Shown piece by piece: positions 17,934 to 26,805 of a stretch of 64,000 nt of DNA. The notes under the pieces are model-generated. The model was not told where the DNA came from. It did no database searches and worked only from the letters and a program-made list of their open reading frames with translations. The translations under genes were made by a program, and so were the position numbers. This DNA is from CAYOSF01 sp964406605 (GTDB lineage: Bacteria > Chloroflexota > Dehalococcoidia > DSTF01 > RBG-16-68-14). Position 1 is the stretch's first letter. Every line of letters starts with the position of its first letter. The stretch spans positions 97,049 through 161,048 of the forward strand of contig CAYOSF010000012.1 of the NCBI GenBank assembly GCA_964406605.1. Direction: 5' to 3'.

Positions 17934-18884
17934 CTAGCTGAGTGCCTTCGTGATCTGCTCGAGATCCAGATGCTGGCGGAACATCTCGCGGGCACGGGCC
18001 AGCTTGCGCCGGCCTGAGAAGCGCGTCCGCCCATAGAGCTCGTCCAGCGCCTCCAGCGCGCGGACGGTGCCGTCGGACGAGCTCAACACCGTGACCGCGT
18101 GATCGCTTCCCCGAACCCTGTCGAGCAGGTAAGGCGTGGGCTGCCCGCCGCCCGTCAGAATCAGGCAGTCGGGCTCGGTGGCCAGCGCACCCAGGTGCAG
18201 GTCCATCCTGTCGAAGCGGTTCAGTACCGCCTTGCTCTCGTGCTGCAAGAAGTAGGGCTGGCCGGGATCGGCGGACAGGGAACCGACCATGACGAACTCA
18301 ACGGCCTCGTCCTCGTTCCCGCTCTCGACCAGCGGGGAGGCGTTGAGCGCCTCCGCCATCTCGTTGATCGTGGGCCCGGCCAGAAGCCGGTCCTCGGGCA
18401 AGGCTGCCAGGCAAGTCAGACCGCGTTCGGCGAGAACGGCCTGAACCGACGCCAGCGAGCGCTCCGGCTGGCGAGTCACGACGACTCCGATCAGCGCGTC
18501 ACCGAGCGCCTCGGCCGTCGCAGCCAGATCGTCTACGTTGCGCTCCTCTACGCGCCCCGTCACCAAGATAACGCGCGCCGAAAGCCGCCCGGCCACTTGG
18601 TCAGGGACCCCCGGCGGCGCCTCTATGAGGCAGGTCAGGGCCGCGTCGTCCGCGGCTTGAGCCTGCACCTCCGCCTCATTGACGGATGACCCAGGGGAGG
18701 CACAGCCCGGCACGGCCGCCAGGATCCGAGCGTCCTCCTCAGCAGCGGGATCGGCCGCGTCCCCGGTTCGAAGGCGCAACAGGTGGACAGCGCGGCCATC
18801 TTCCGCCAGGCACGCGCCCATACCTGCGGTCGTGACGGTGCGTCCCTCTCGCGGCTGGAGCGAAGCGACTATGATCGTCGGCAT
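17934..18884 (-). CDS. BioD-like/DRTGG domain protein
   Basis: 316 aa. The N-terminal half resembles the P-loop BioD-like part found at the start of long phosphotransacetylases (MPTIIVASLQPREGRTVTTAG). A DRTGG-type domain follows (GPTINEMAEALNASPL). It lacks the phosphotransacetylase catalytic domain, so a regulatory or ligand-sensing role is more likely than catalysis. The Walker A sequence is altered (REGRTVTTA instead of GxGKT). The gene is alone on its strand, convergent with the zinc-ribbon gene. Confidence 0.7.
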   Translation of the reverse strand: MPTIIVASLQPREGRTVTTAGMGACLAEDGRAVHLLRLRTGDAADPAAEEDARILAAVPGCASPGSSVNEAEVQAQAADDAALTCLIEAPPGVPDQVAGRLSARVILVTGRVEERNVDDLAATAEALGDALIGVVVTRQPERSLASVQAVLAERGLTCLAALPEDRLLAGPTINEMAEALNASPLVESGNEDEAVEFVMVGSLSADPGQPYFLQHESKAVLNRFDRMDLHLGALATEPDCLILTGGGQPTPYLLDRVRGSDHAVTVLSSSDGTVRALEALDELYGRTRFSGRRKLARAREMFRQHLDLEQITKALS

Positions 18885-19088
18885 CGGCGCCAGTATAGCG
18901 GCGCGGGTCGCTACGGGCTACCGGGTGCATGCGTCCCACACGGCAGACACCGCCCATCGCCTTCCTAGCACAGGCGATGGCGGCAACGGACCCTCGTTGA
19001 GGATCTCTGCTAGGTCAATCTCCACACCTACATGCTCGCACCGAGTACATATCTCGGCTCGTGAGGAGTCGCGGGGACACAAGCTGGT

Positions 19089-19544
19089 ATGCTAGACGGC
19101 AGGATCAACAGCGTGAGCGATAGCGAGCACCCCGTTCTGCCACTGGTCGAGGGCGTATTCGTCGTCGCCGCGGCGGATGGACGCCCTCGTTTGCTCACGT
19201 CTATCTGTCAGGCCTGCGGCGCGCGCTTCTTCCCCCCTCGAGAGCGCTGCAATGCCTGCCCCGAAGCGAATATGACGACCGCGGAGGCCCAACCACAGGG
19301 AGAGCTGTACACTTGGACGGTTATCCGCGAGCTCGGCGGCTTCCGGGAGGGCTTCGAGCCGTACGTCGTCGGCCAAGTAGACCTTGACGAGGGCCCGCGC
19401 GTCACGGGAATGGTGTCCTGCGACCCGGCCGAGCTGAGGATTGGCATGAGGCTGCGCGTCTGCGTGGTCTCCCAAGACTGGGACCTGGAAGGACGTGAGC
19501 TCGTTGGCTACGGGTTCGAGCCGGTGCGCGAGGACGGCGCGTGA
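19089..19544 (+). CDS. Zn-ribbon/OB-fold protein (DUF35), thiolase partner
   Basis: 151-aa acyl-CoA-binding accessory subunit of SCP-x-type thiolases. A rubredoxin-like zinc ribbon (CQACGARFFPPRERCNAC) is followed by an OB-fold with GELYTWTVI and PYVVGQVDLDEGPRVTGM. The stop overlaps the thiolase start by four bases (ATGA), so the two subunits are translationally coupled. A GTG at 19113 is an alternative start. Confidence 0.88.
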   Translation: MLDGRINSVSDSEHPVLPLVEGVFVVAAADGRPRLLTSICQACGARFFPPRERCNACPEANMTTAEAQPQGELYTWTVIRELGGFREGFEPYVVGQVDLDEGPRVTGMVSCDPAELRIGMRLRVCVVSQDWDLEGRELVGYGFEPVREDGA

Positions 19545-20686
19545 TGAAAGGAGCAGTCGCCGGCGTTGGCATGGTGCGTTTTGGGCGCCATCCGGACCGC
19601 TCGCTCAGCGACCTCGGTACCGAAGCGATACTCACGGCTTTGGAGGACGCCGGACTGGCCTGGCGAGACGTCGGGATCATGTACTGCGGCGTGGCGAACG
19701 GCGGCATGACACCCGGCACCAGAATCGGCAACGAGATCGGCCTGACGGGCATTCCCATCATCAACATTGACAATGCTTCTGCCAGCGGCTCCAGTGCGTT
19801 CCGCGAGGCGTGGCTGGCGGTCTCACAGGCCCGGACCGATGTTGCGGTCGCGGTCGGCGTCGGCAAGTCCGGCCGGACGTTCGCCGGCTTCCAGGCCGCG
19901 CCCGCCCCGGGGACGGCCGAAGATCGCGAGGTGAAGATCGCCCGGATGCAGGGAGTCATGCCCCCGGCCGGCTTCTTTGCGATGCGGGCCCGCCGACGCA
20001 TGCATGACTTCGGGTCCACCATCGACCAGTTGGCCCTGGTGACCGTGAAGAACCACCGGCACGGCGCCGTCAATCCCTACGCGCAACTACGGAACGAGCT
20101 GACAGTGCAGGAGGTGGCACAGGCCAGAATGGTGGCCGATCCTCTCACCGTGCCGCACTGCTGTCCGGTGGGAGACGGCGCGGCGGCTGCCGTGCTGGTG
20201 AGCGAAGCGAAGTCCCGCAGCCTCGGCCCGCGGCCCCTCATCACAATCGAGGCATCCGCGTTCCGTTCGGCCTCTTCCGCCGGCGATCCTCAACCGGACG
20301 CGGAGACGACGCGCCTCACCGCCCGGGAGGCCTACGAGCAGGCCGGCCTCGGACCGGAGGACATCGACCTCGTGCAGGTGCACGACGCGTTCACCGTTGA
20401 GGAGGTCGAGTACTGCGAGAGTCTGGGCTTCTGCGAGGTGGGCCAGGGCGAGCGGATGGTGGAGCAAGGTGAGACAGCCATTGGTGGCCGCATCCCGTTC
20501 AGCACTGACGGTGGCCTCCTGGCGCGCGGCCACCCCGTCGGTCCGACCGGTCTCGCCCAGATATGGGAAACGGTGCAGCAGCTCCGCGCGCAGTCCGGTC
20601 AGCGCCAGGTCGACGGTGCCAGAGTCGGCCTCGCACACATGGTCGGTGCAGGCGGCGTCTGCCTGATCCACATCCTCAAACGCTGA
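19541..20686 (+). CDS. Thiolase-like protein lacking the nucleophilic Cys
   Basis: 381-aa thiolase-fold protein of the SCP-x/lipid-transfer group. The block that normally reads N-C-A-T-G-S (as in the homolog at 40846) is DNASASGSSAF here, so Ser takes the place of the acyl-accepting Cys. The other conserved sites remain: HDAF, the GHPVGPTG histidine and a Cys near the C-terminus (GAGGVCLI). It is coupled to the DUF35 gene upstream and followed 65 bases later by tyrosine phenol-lyase. It may be a non-condensing acyl-CoA-binding subunit or use another nucleophile; its substrate is unknown. Confidence 0.85.
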   Translation: MMKGAVAGVGMVRFGRHPDRSLSDLGTEAILTALEDAGLAWRDVGIMYCGVANGGMTPGTRIGNEIGLTGIPIINIDNASASGSSAFREAWLAVSQARTDVAVAVGVGKSGRTFAGFQAAPAPGTAEDREVKIARMQGVMPPAGFFAMRARRRMHDFGSTIDQLALVTVKNHRHGAVNPYAQLRNELTVQEVAQARMVADPLTVPHCCPVGDGAAAAVLVSEAKSRSLGPRPLITIEASAFRSASSAGDPQPDAETTRLTAREAYEQAGLGPEDIDLVQVHDAFTVEEVEYCESLGFCEVGQGERMVEQGETAIGGRIPFSTDGGLLARGHPVGPTGLAQIWETVQQLRAQSGQRQVDGARVGLAHMVGAGGVCLIHILKR

Positions 20687-20751
20687 AATGCCTGCTAGCG
20701 GCATCAGTCCCGGTGGATCGGTCGCACACGGCATTGGAGGGAGGATAGCCC

Positions 20752-22176
20752 ATGGCGTCTCGCACGACTGACAAGAAGGAACGGCCACGGGACGAGAAGC
20801 CCGCGCGTCGCTCCTGGGCGGAGCCGTTCAAGATCAAGGTAGTCGAGCCCGTGAAGATGAGCAGCCGTCGCCAGCGCGAGGGCTTCATCCGCGAGGCCGG
20901 ATACAACACCTTCCTTCTTCGCAGCGAGGATGTGTACATCGACCTGCTCACCGACAGCGGAACGTCGGCCATGAGCGACTACCAGTGGGCCGGGCTCATG
21001 CTGGGGGACGAAGCCTACGCGGGCAGCAGGAACTTCTACCATCTGGAATCCGCCATCAGGGAGTTCTACGGATACCGACACGTGATCCCGACGCACCAGG
21101 GGCGCGGCGCCGAACACCTGATCTCGACCGTGCTCATCAAGACGGGGGACTCCGTCCCGGGGAACATGTACTTCACCACCACACGTCTTCATCAGGAGCT
21201 GGCGGGCGCGACCTTCGTCGATGTGATCATCGATGAAGCGCATGATCCCGCGAGCATGCATCCCTTCAAGGGGAACGTCGACCTGGACAAGTTGGAGGCG
21301 CTGGTACGGAAGGTCGGCCCAAAGCGCATCCCGTACGTTTCACTGGCGGCGACGGTCAACATGGCGGGCGGGCAGCCCATTTCACTAGCGAACCTTCGAG
21401 ATGTCCGCGCCCTCTGCGATCGTCACGGCCTGCGCATCATCCTGGATGCCACCCGCGCGGTGGAGAACGCCTATTTCATCAAGCAGCGCGAGCCCGGGCA
21501 GAGACGAAGGTCAGTCAGGGCGATCCTGAAGGAGATGTGCTCGTACACCGACGGCTGCACGATGTCCGGAAAGAAGGACGCCCTGGTGAACATCGGCGGC
21601 TGGCTGGCCGTGAACGAGGACGACGTGGCCGAGGAAGCCCGAAACCTCGTCGTTGTATACGAGGGACTGCACACATATGGCGGTATGTCCGGCCGGGACA
21701 TGGAGGCGATGGCCCGTGGCATCGTCGAATCCGTTCAGGATGACCACATCCGCGCCCGTGTCGGGCAGGTGGAGTATCTCGGAAGAAAGATCGAGGAGGG
21801 CGGCGTGGCCATCGTGAAGCCGGTGGGCGGCCACGGGGTCTTCCTGGACGCGAAGGCGTTCCTACCGCACGTTCCCCAGGACGAATTCCCGGCCCAGCGT
21901 CTGGCTGCAGAGCTCTATCTGGAGGCCGGCGTTCGCTCGATGGAGCGAGGGATCGCCTCCGCCGGGCGCGACCCGGAAACGGGAGACCATCGACGACCGA
22001 AGCTCGAGCTCGTTCGCCTGGCCCTGCCGCGGCGGGTCTACACCCAGGCACATATGGACGTCGTTGCCGAGACGGTATGGGCCGTGCACGCTGCCGCCGC
22101 CTCCATCGGCGGGCTGCGCATGGTCTACGAGCCCAAGTACCTGCGTTTCTTCCAGGCCCGCTTCGAACCTCTCTGA
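20752..22176 (+). CDS. tpl: Tyrosine phenol-lyase (beta-tyrosinase)
   Basis: PLP enzyme splitting L-tyrosine to phenol, pyruvate and ammonia. The whole length matches the tryptophanase/TPL family (474 aa with a charged N-terminal extension of ~25). The PLP lysine is in TMSGKKD. Residues that separate TPL from tryptophanase point to TPL: YFTTTR (Thr instead of Asp), VRSMERGI (the substrate-carboxylate-site Arg) and LRFFQARF. The ribosome site GGGAGGATAGCCC precedes the ATG. It lies directly after a thiolase-like gene on the same strand, so phenol or tyrosine catabolism is a plausible theme. Confidence 0.92.
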   Translation: MASRTTDKKERPRDEKPARRSWAEPFKIKVVEPVKMSSRRQREGFIREAGYNTFLLRSEDVYIDLLTDSGTSAMSDYQWAGLMLGDEAYAGSRNFYHLESAIREFYGYRHVIPTHQGRGAEHLISTVLIKTGDSVPGNMYFTTTRLHQELAGATFVDVIIDEAHDPASMHPFKGNVDLDKLEALVRKVGPKRIPYVSLAATVNMAGGQPISLANLRDVRALCDRHGLRIILDATRAVENAYFIKQREPGQRRRSVRAILKEMCSYTDGCTMSGKKDALVNIGGWLAVNEDDVAEEARNLVVVYEGLHTYGGMSGRDMEAMARGIVESVQDDHIRARVGQVEYLGRKIEEGGVAIVKPVGGHGVFLDAKAFLPHVPQDEFPAQRLAAELYLEAGVRSMERGIASAGRDPETGDHRRPKLELVRLALPRRVYTQAHMDVVAETVWAVHAAAASIGGLRMVYEPKYLRFFQARFEPL

Positions 22177-22227
22177 CGGCCAACCGGGCCAACTGGGGAG
22201 CACCAGTTCCAGGTAGGCGGGCGGGCT

Positions 22228-24489
22228 CTACTCAATTCGCTCCAGCCGCACGGGGACGTACTTGTGGTACGGGATGCCCGTGAAGGGATCGCACCAACCC
22301 GCCGATGTCAGCTCATTCACGCGCGGCCCTACCCGCTGCAGGTTTCCCTGAGCGTCCGGATAGTCCAGACCGAAGCCGTGCGGCAGCGTCACCACACCCG
22401 GCAGCAACGTGTCAGTCAGAGTCGCCACCACTTCGAGCGCAGACCTTCGGGACACGCAGCGGACGCGGTCTCCCTCGCCGACGCCTATTCGGCCGGCGTC
22501 ATCGGGATGGATCCGCATGGCGCCGTCGGGGTCCTTCGCCCGGAAGGCGGTGTCCCGCGCCACGTGGTTGGCATTGGATGTCCGGCGCTCGCCGGCGGCG
22601 AGGATAAGCGGATACTCATCGTCGACGAACTCGGGCCGGGAGCGCAGCTCCCGCAGCTCCCAGAGCAGCTCGGGGATCGACAGGTGCACCTTGCCATCCT
22701 CATGTCCGATCAAGCCCCACGCGTCCTCATAGGTGTGCCGAGCGATGATGACACCGGAAGGATTCGCCAGGATCGTGTTGAAGAGGCCGTCCCCGAGGTT
22801 GCCGTCGTCAGGTACCGTGATGCCAGCCCGCTGGACCGCCTCGGCCTGCTGAACGGCGTACTGCTGGCAGGCGAGCCAGAGGATCGACGGCCCAGGGCCC
22901 GTCGGCAGCGTGCGCCCCAACGTCTTGTAGAGGGCGAGTGGAGCGTAGAGGGCGAGATCTGGATGCTCCCCCAGGAAGCGGAAGGCCGCCTCGCGGAAGG
23001 CGTTCCAGCCTTCTCGTGCGGCCTGCTCAAGCTCCGGGTACTCGGAGGGAGCGACGCCCAAGGCGTCAATGAGGCGGACGTGGATCTCAGGCTCCGGTAG
23101 CGTGCCCGGTCGCGGTTCCACTACAGGATGTCGGAGCTGGATGTTCTTGTCCGGGAACTCGGACCTGAAGGCTGAGAACTCGTACTTCTCGAACTGCGAC
23201 GACGCGGGCAGGACGTAGTGGGCAAGCCGGGCCGTTTCGCTCATCGCGACGTCGATCACGACCAGCAAGTCCAGGCTCGAGAACGCCTCGATGTACGCCA
23301 GGGTGTCCGCCGCGCTCATGACCGGGTTGTGGCTGTCCACGACGACGCCCCGGGTGCGGTGCGGATGATCCGTCAGTATCTCCACCGGCAGGCGGTTGGG
23401 CGGAAGGAGCCCACCGATGAACTGCTGGCCGGTCACCGGAGAGCGGACGGGGCCCGCCGTTCCCGGTCCTCTGCCGCCGCCCCCAAGGAGCGAGCTGTTC
23501 AGGTTGGCGCCGCCCTGCTTGCCGAAGTTGCCGGTCAGGAGGAACAGCGACTTCTCCAGGTAGGCGTTCAGGCTGGGATTCAGCGTGTGCTGAGTCCCCA
23601 GGTCTACGTGTGTCGTCGCACGCTCGGCTTCCCCGAATGCGTGCGCGGCCTTCTCAACCAGCGCCAGGTCCAGACCGCAGCGCTCCACGAATTCCTCGAT
23701 GGGCACCTCCCTGAGCGCGGCGAGGAACTCAGTGGCACCGACGGTCCGCTCCTCGAGGAACGCGTGGTCGACCAGTTCGTCGCGGACAAAGATCGCACCC
23801 ATGGCGGCCAGGAGGCAGGCGTCCGTCCCCGGGCGGAGCTGGAGGTGGATGTCCGCCATCTCGGCGGTCTCTGTGCGGCGCGGGTCCGCCACGATCATGC
23901 AGCGCTTCGGGTCTTTCTGGATCGCCCTGAGCACGACACGGGCGCTCGGAATGCCGCCCGAATGCCACGGGTTCACACCGACGAAGAAGACAGTGTCGGC
24001 GTGCTCGACGTCCATGCTCGGGCCCGCGCCGAATAGCTGCTGGTTCACCCATTGGTCCCCCGTCTTCTCCTGGGCGACCGAGTTGTAGTAGTTGCGCGAG
24101 CCCAGTGCGTTACGCAGCATCATGAAGTAGGCGCCGCCGAGGTGGTTCGTCTGGCCGCCGCCACCGTAGAAGGCCAGGCTCTGCGGGCCGTAGCTGTCGC
24201 GCAGCTCCAGGAGCCTGGCCGCGACCTCGCGCACCGCCGTGTCCCAATCGATCTTCTCAAAGGATCCGTCCGGGCGGCGCCGCAGCGGCGTGTCGATCCT
24301 GTCCGCCTCGTTCTGATAGCAGTCGAGCAGCCTGGCCTTCTCGCAGGTGTATCCGAACGAATGGGGGTTGGCCTTGTCTCCTCTCGTCTGCTTGAAGCGG
24401 CCGTCCTCCACCAGGATCTCCACGCCGCAGTTCAGCACGCAGAGCGTGCAAGCCGATGGGCACCACGTGCCCTCTTCAGTCCTAGACAT
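22228..24489 (-). CDS. Molybdopterin-dependent oxidoreductase (DMSO reductase family)
   Basis: 753-aa catalytic subunit with an N-terminal [4Fe-4S] site, C14-x2-C17-x3-C21-x27-C49, then bis-MGD-binding domains (YGGGGQTNHLGG, FVGVNPWHSGG, RRTETAEMADIHLQLRPGTD) and a C-terminal molydopterin dinucleotide-binding domain (ERRTSNANHVARD). At the usual metal-ligand region (YYNSVAQEKTGDQW) there is no Cys or Sec. No Tat signal is visible, so it is probably cytoplasmic. The ATG at 24489 follows AGGAGG; a longer frame to 24597 runs into the operators. It is divergent from an HxlR regulator that probably controls it. Substrate unknown. Confidence 0.88.
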   Translation of the reverse strand: MSRTEEGTWCPSACTLCVLNCGVEILVEDGRFKQTRGDKANPHSFGYTCEKARLLDCYQNEADRIDTPLRRRPDGSFEKIDWDTAVREVAARLLELRDSYGPQSLAFYGGGGQTNHLGGAYFMMLRNALGSRNYYNSVAQEKTGDQWVNQQLFGAGPSMDVEHADTVFFVGVNPWHSGGIPSARVVLRAIQKDPKRCMIVADPRRTETAEMADIHLQLRPGTDACLLAAMGAIFVRDELVDHAFLEERTVGATEFLAALREVPIEEFVERCGLDLALVEKAAHAFGEAERATTHVDLGTQHTLNPSLNAYLEKSLFLLTGNFGKQGGANLNSSLLGGGGRGPGTAGPVRSPVTGQQFIGGLLPPNRLPVEILTDHPHRTRGVVVDSHNPVMSAADTLAYIEAFSSLDLLVVIDVAMSETARLAHYVLPASSQFEKYEFSAFRSEFPDKNIQLRHPVVEPRPGTLPEPEIHVRLIDALGVAPSEYPELEQAAREGWNAFREAAFRFLGEHPDLALYAPLALYKTLGRTLPTGPGPSILWLACQQYAVQQAEAVQRAGITVPDDGNLGDGLFNTILANPSGVIIARHTYEDAWGLIGHEDGKVHLSIPELLWELRELRSRPEFVDDEYPLILAAGERRTSNANHVARDTAFRAKDPDGAMRIHPDDAGRIGVGEGDRVRCVSRRSALEVVATLTDTLLPGVVTLPHGFGLDYPDAQGNLQRVGPRVNELTSAGWCDPFTGIPYHKYVPVRLERIE

Positions 24490-24583
24490 GGCTGTCCTCC
24501 TGTGGTTCTGTCCTCTTATTGACTTGGATTCACCAACACTCGACGCGTTTTCGGCGGCTAGCGCCCGACGCGTGTGGGAATGC

Positions 24584-24598
24584 GTTGCAATTTGCAAC
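24584..24598. promoter_or_regulatory. Operator palindrome 1 (probable HxlR site)
   Basis: GTTGCAATTTGCAAC is a perfect 7-1-7 inverted repeat between the divergent molybdoenzyme and HxlR genes. It stands out as AT-rich in a GC-rich genome. Confidence 0.6.
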
Positions 24599-24610
24599 TA
24601 TACGCGATAG

Positions 24611-24627
24611 GGTTTCAAAGTGCAACC
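24611..24627. promoter_or_regulatory. Operator palindrome 2 (probable HxlR site)
   Basis: GGTTTCA-AAG-TGCAACC is an inverted repeat with one mismatch and shares the TGCAAC half-site with the palindrome 27 bases away. It lies 22 bases before the HxlR start codon, where binding would autoregulate. Confidence 0.55.
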
Positions 24628-24648
24628 CTTTTCTGGTACATTCTTGCC

Positions 24649-25134
24649 ATGAAATGGTGTGACATCGGATCGGAAACCTGTTCAGTTGCCCGAGCGCTTT
24701 CCGTGGTCGGGGACCGCTGGACGCTCCTGGTGCTGCGTGAGGCGTTCCTTCGAACGCGCCGGTTTGAGGACTTCCAGGACCGCCTGGGTGTTGCCCGGAA
24801 CATCCTCACGGACCGCCTGCAGAAGCTCGTCGACCATGGCGTGCTCGAGCGGCGCAAGTACCAGGAGAAGCCGGCGCGCTTCGAGTATCGCCTGACCGAG
24901 AAGGGCCTGGATCTCTACTGCGTGATCATGTCTCTGGTGGCCTGGGGAGACCGCTGGATGGACGAAGGCGAGGGACGACCATTGGAGCACATCCATCAGG
25001 AGTGCGGCCACGTGATGGCCCCGGTTCAGGTGTGCTCCGAATGCGGCGAACCCATCCACGCGAAGAACGTGCGCGTGCGTCTCGGTCCGGCTCTCCGCGG
25101 GAAGGCGCGGCGCTCTGAAGACCGGCCTCCCTAA
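24649..25134 (+). CDS. HxlR-family transcriptional regulator
   Basis: 161-aa winged-helix regulator. The HxlR signature is clear: CSVARALSVVGDRWTLLVLREAF, then RFEDFQDRLGVARNILTDRL (recognition helix) and a wing (YQEKPARFEYRLTEKG). A C-terminal extension carries CSECGEPI and, with an upstream ECGH, could bind a metal or sense redox state. The start at 24649 fits the family; earlier in-frame codons run across the operators. Two palindromes immediately upstream are the likely binding sites, giving control of itself and of the divergent molybdoenzyme. Confidence 0.9.
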   Translation: MKWCDIGSETCSVARALSVVGDRWTLLVLREAFLRTRRFEDFQDRLGVARNILTDRLQKLVDHGVLERRKYQEKPARFEYRLTEKGLDLYCVIMSLVAWGDRWMDEGEGRPLEHIHQECGHVMAPVQVCSECGEPIHAKNVRVRLGPALRGKARRSEDRPP

Positions 25135-25281
25135 GGACAGCCCTGCGGGAACCCCGCCCTGAGACACGTCGCAGCCGGTCGGGCGCATCCCCGCATCGCC
25201 ACGCCCGCTTCACCCTCCACCCGTCTCTGCCGCCCTCGTGATGAGCCCATAAGCACCGCAGGTGATACATTACGGATCGTT

Positions 25282-26730
25282 ATGTCCAAATCCCGACCCA
25301 AGTCCTCCCACCCACTCGACTTCCTCTTCCACCCGCGTTCCGTCGCCGTCGTCGGCGTCTCAGCGAAACAGCGTGACTGGGGCGGCGGAGAGCTGTTCGT
25401 CCGGGCGCTCCGTCTCATGAAGTTCCCCCGGCCCATCTACCCGGTCAATCCGCGAGCGGAGAAGGTGATGGGGATGCGCTGCTATCCGTCCGTGCGCGAG
25501 ATCCCCGGCCCGGTCGACTTCGTGATCTCCAGCATCCCCGCGCCCGCTGTACCCCGGCTCATGGACGATGCAGCGGCCAAGGGCGTCCGGGCCATCCACT
25601 TCTTCACCGCGGGATTCCGGGAGACGGGCGAGAAGAAGCTCGCAGCGCTCGAGGGCCAGGTACTGGAGCGCGCCCGCGCCGCGGGCATCCGGCTCGTCGG
25701 GCCGAACTGCATGGGACTCTATTGCCCAGCGGGCGGCCTCTCCTTCAACCGCGAGTTCCCCACCGAGCCGGGGAACGTCGCCTTCGTGTCTCAGAGCGGC
25801 CTCAACGCCGAGGAGCTCGTGCTCTACGCCGCCCTCCGAGGCGTTCGCTTCAGCAAGGTCATCAGCTACGGCAACGCCACCGACCTCGATGAGAGCGACT
25901 TCCTGAACTACCTGGCCGACGACCCGGAGACCGAGATCATCACCTGCTACATCGAAGGGGTGAAGGACGGGAGGCGCTTCCTCGAGGCGCTCGAGGCGGC
26001 CTCCGCAGTCAAGCCGACCGTCGTGCTCAAGGGAGGGCTCACCGGCGCCGGTAGCCGCGCCGCCGAGTCCCACACCGGCAGCCTCGCCGGTTCCGCCGAG
26101 GTCTGGGAGGCGGCCTGCCGCCAGGCGGGCGTGGTGACCGTCGACACCCTCCAGGAGCTGGAGGACGTACTCGTGACCTTTCGCTTCCTCCCGAAGCCCG
26201 CAGGTCGAGGCGTGGCCATCGTCGGCGTGGGCGGAGGCAGCAGTGTCCTCTCAGCCGACCTGGCGGAGCACGTTGGCCTGAAGGTGCCCGCTCTCTCGCG
26301 ACGGGTCCAGGCCAAACTACGCGAGTTCACTCCGCTCGCGGGAACCAGCGTGCGCAATCCCCTGGACACGGTGGGCATGGGTCCCGGCGGACAGCTCCTG
26401 AAGGCCGTACGCCTGGTCGCCAGTTCGCCCAACATCCACACCTTCGTCATGCAGTCGCGCATCGACTGGAACCCGAACGCGAACCAGGACGTCGCGCAGT
26501 TCATTCAACAAAGCGTGGATGTCCTGAAGGAGTCGCATGAGGCCGCCGGCAAGCCGATCGCCGCCGTTGTCTGGCCTCCGCTCTCGACCGGCACGATGAA
26601 GAGGATCGTGGACTTCCAGCGCGCTGCCGCCGACGCTGGCCTCCCGGTCTATTGGGGAGTGGAGCGCGCCCTCCGCTCGATCTCCAAGTTCATCGATTGG
26701 CACGAACGGCGCGACCGAAGCGGTCGATAA
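25282..26730 (+). CDS. ADP-forming acyl-CoA synthetase alpha-subunit-like protein
   Basis: 482 aa covering the CoA-binding Rossmann domain (FHPRSVAVVGVS, YPVNPRAEKVMG) and the succinyl-CoA-synthetase-like flavodoxin domains. It has the phospho-His motif SHTGSLAGS and a GGGSSVL loop. The ATP-grasp (beta) half is absent, and no beta gene is adjacent. Either a distant beta subunit is used or the protein has another CoA-linked role, for example in CoA transfer. The start ATG is the first in frame. Confidence 0.8.
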   Translation: MSKSRPKSSHPLDFLFHPRSVAVVGVSAKQRDWGGGELFVRALRLMKFPRPIYPVNPRAEKVMGMRCYPSVREIPGPVDFVISSIPAPAVPRLMDDAAAKGVRAIHFFTAGFRETGEKKLAALEGQVLERARAAGIRLVGPNCMGLYCPAGGLSFNREFPTEPGNVAFVSQSGLNAEELVLYAALRGVRFSKVISYGNATDLDESDFLNYLADDPETEIITCYIEGVKDGRRFLEALEAASAVKPTVVLKGGLTGAGSRAAESHTGSLAGSAEVWEAACRQAGVVTVDTLQELEDVLVTFRFLPKPAGRGVAIVGVGGGSSVLSADLAEHVGLKVPALSRRVQAKLREFTPLAGTSVRNPLDTVGMGPGGQLLKAVRLVASSPNIHTFVMQSRIDWNPNANQDVAQFIQQSVDVLKESHEAAGKPIAAVVWPPLSTGTMKRIVDFQRAAADAGLPVYWGVERALRSISKFIDWHERRDRSGR

Positions 26731-26805
26731 GCACCGAGACCGAGAGCCGCGGCCTGGTGAGCGACGCGCATGAGTCCGCTGCCACGGGCGCACGCGCCCC
26801 AACGG

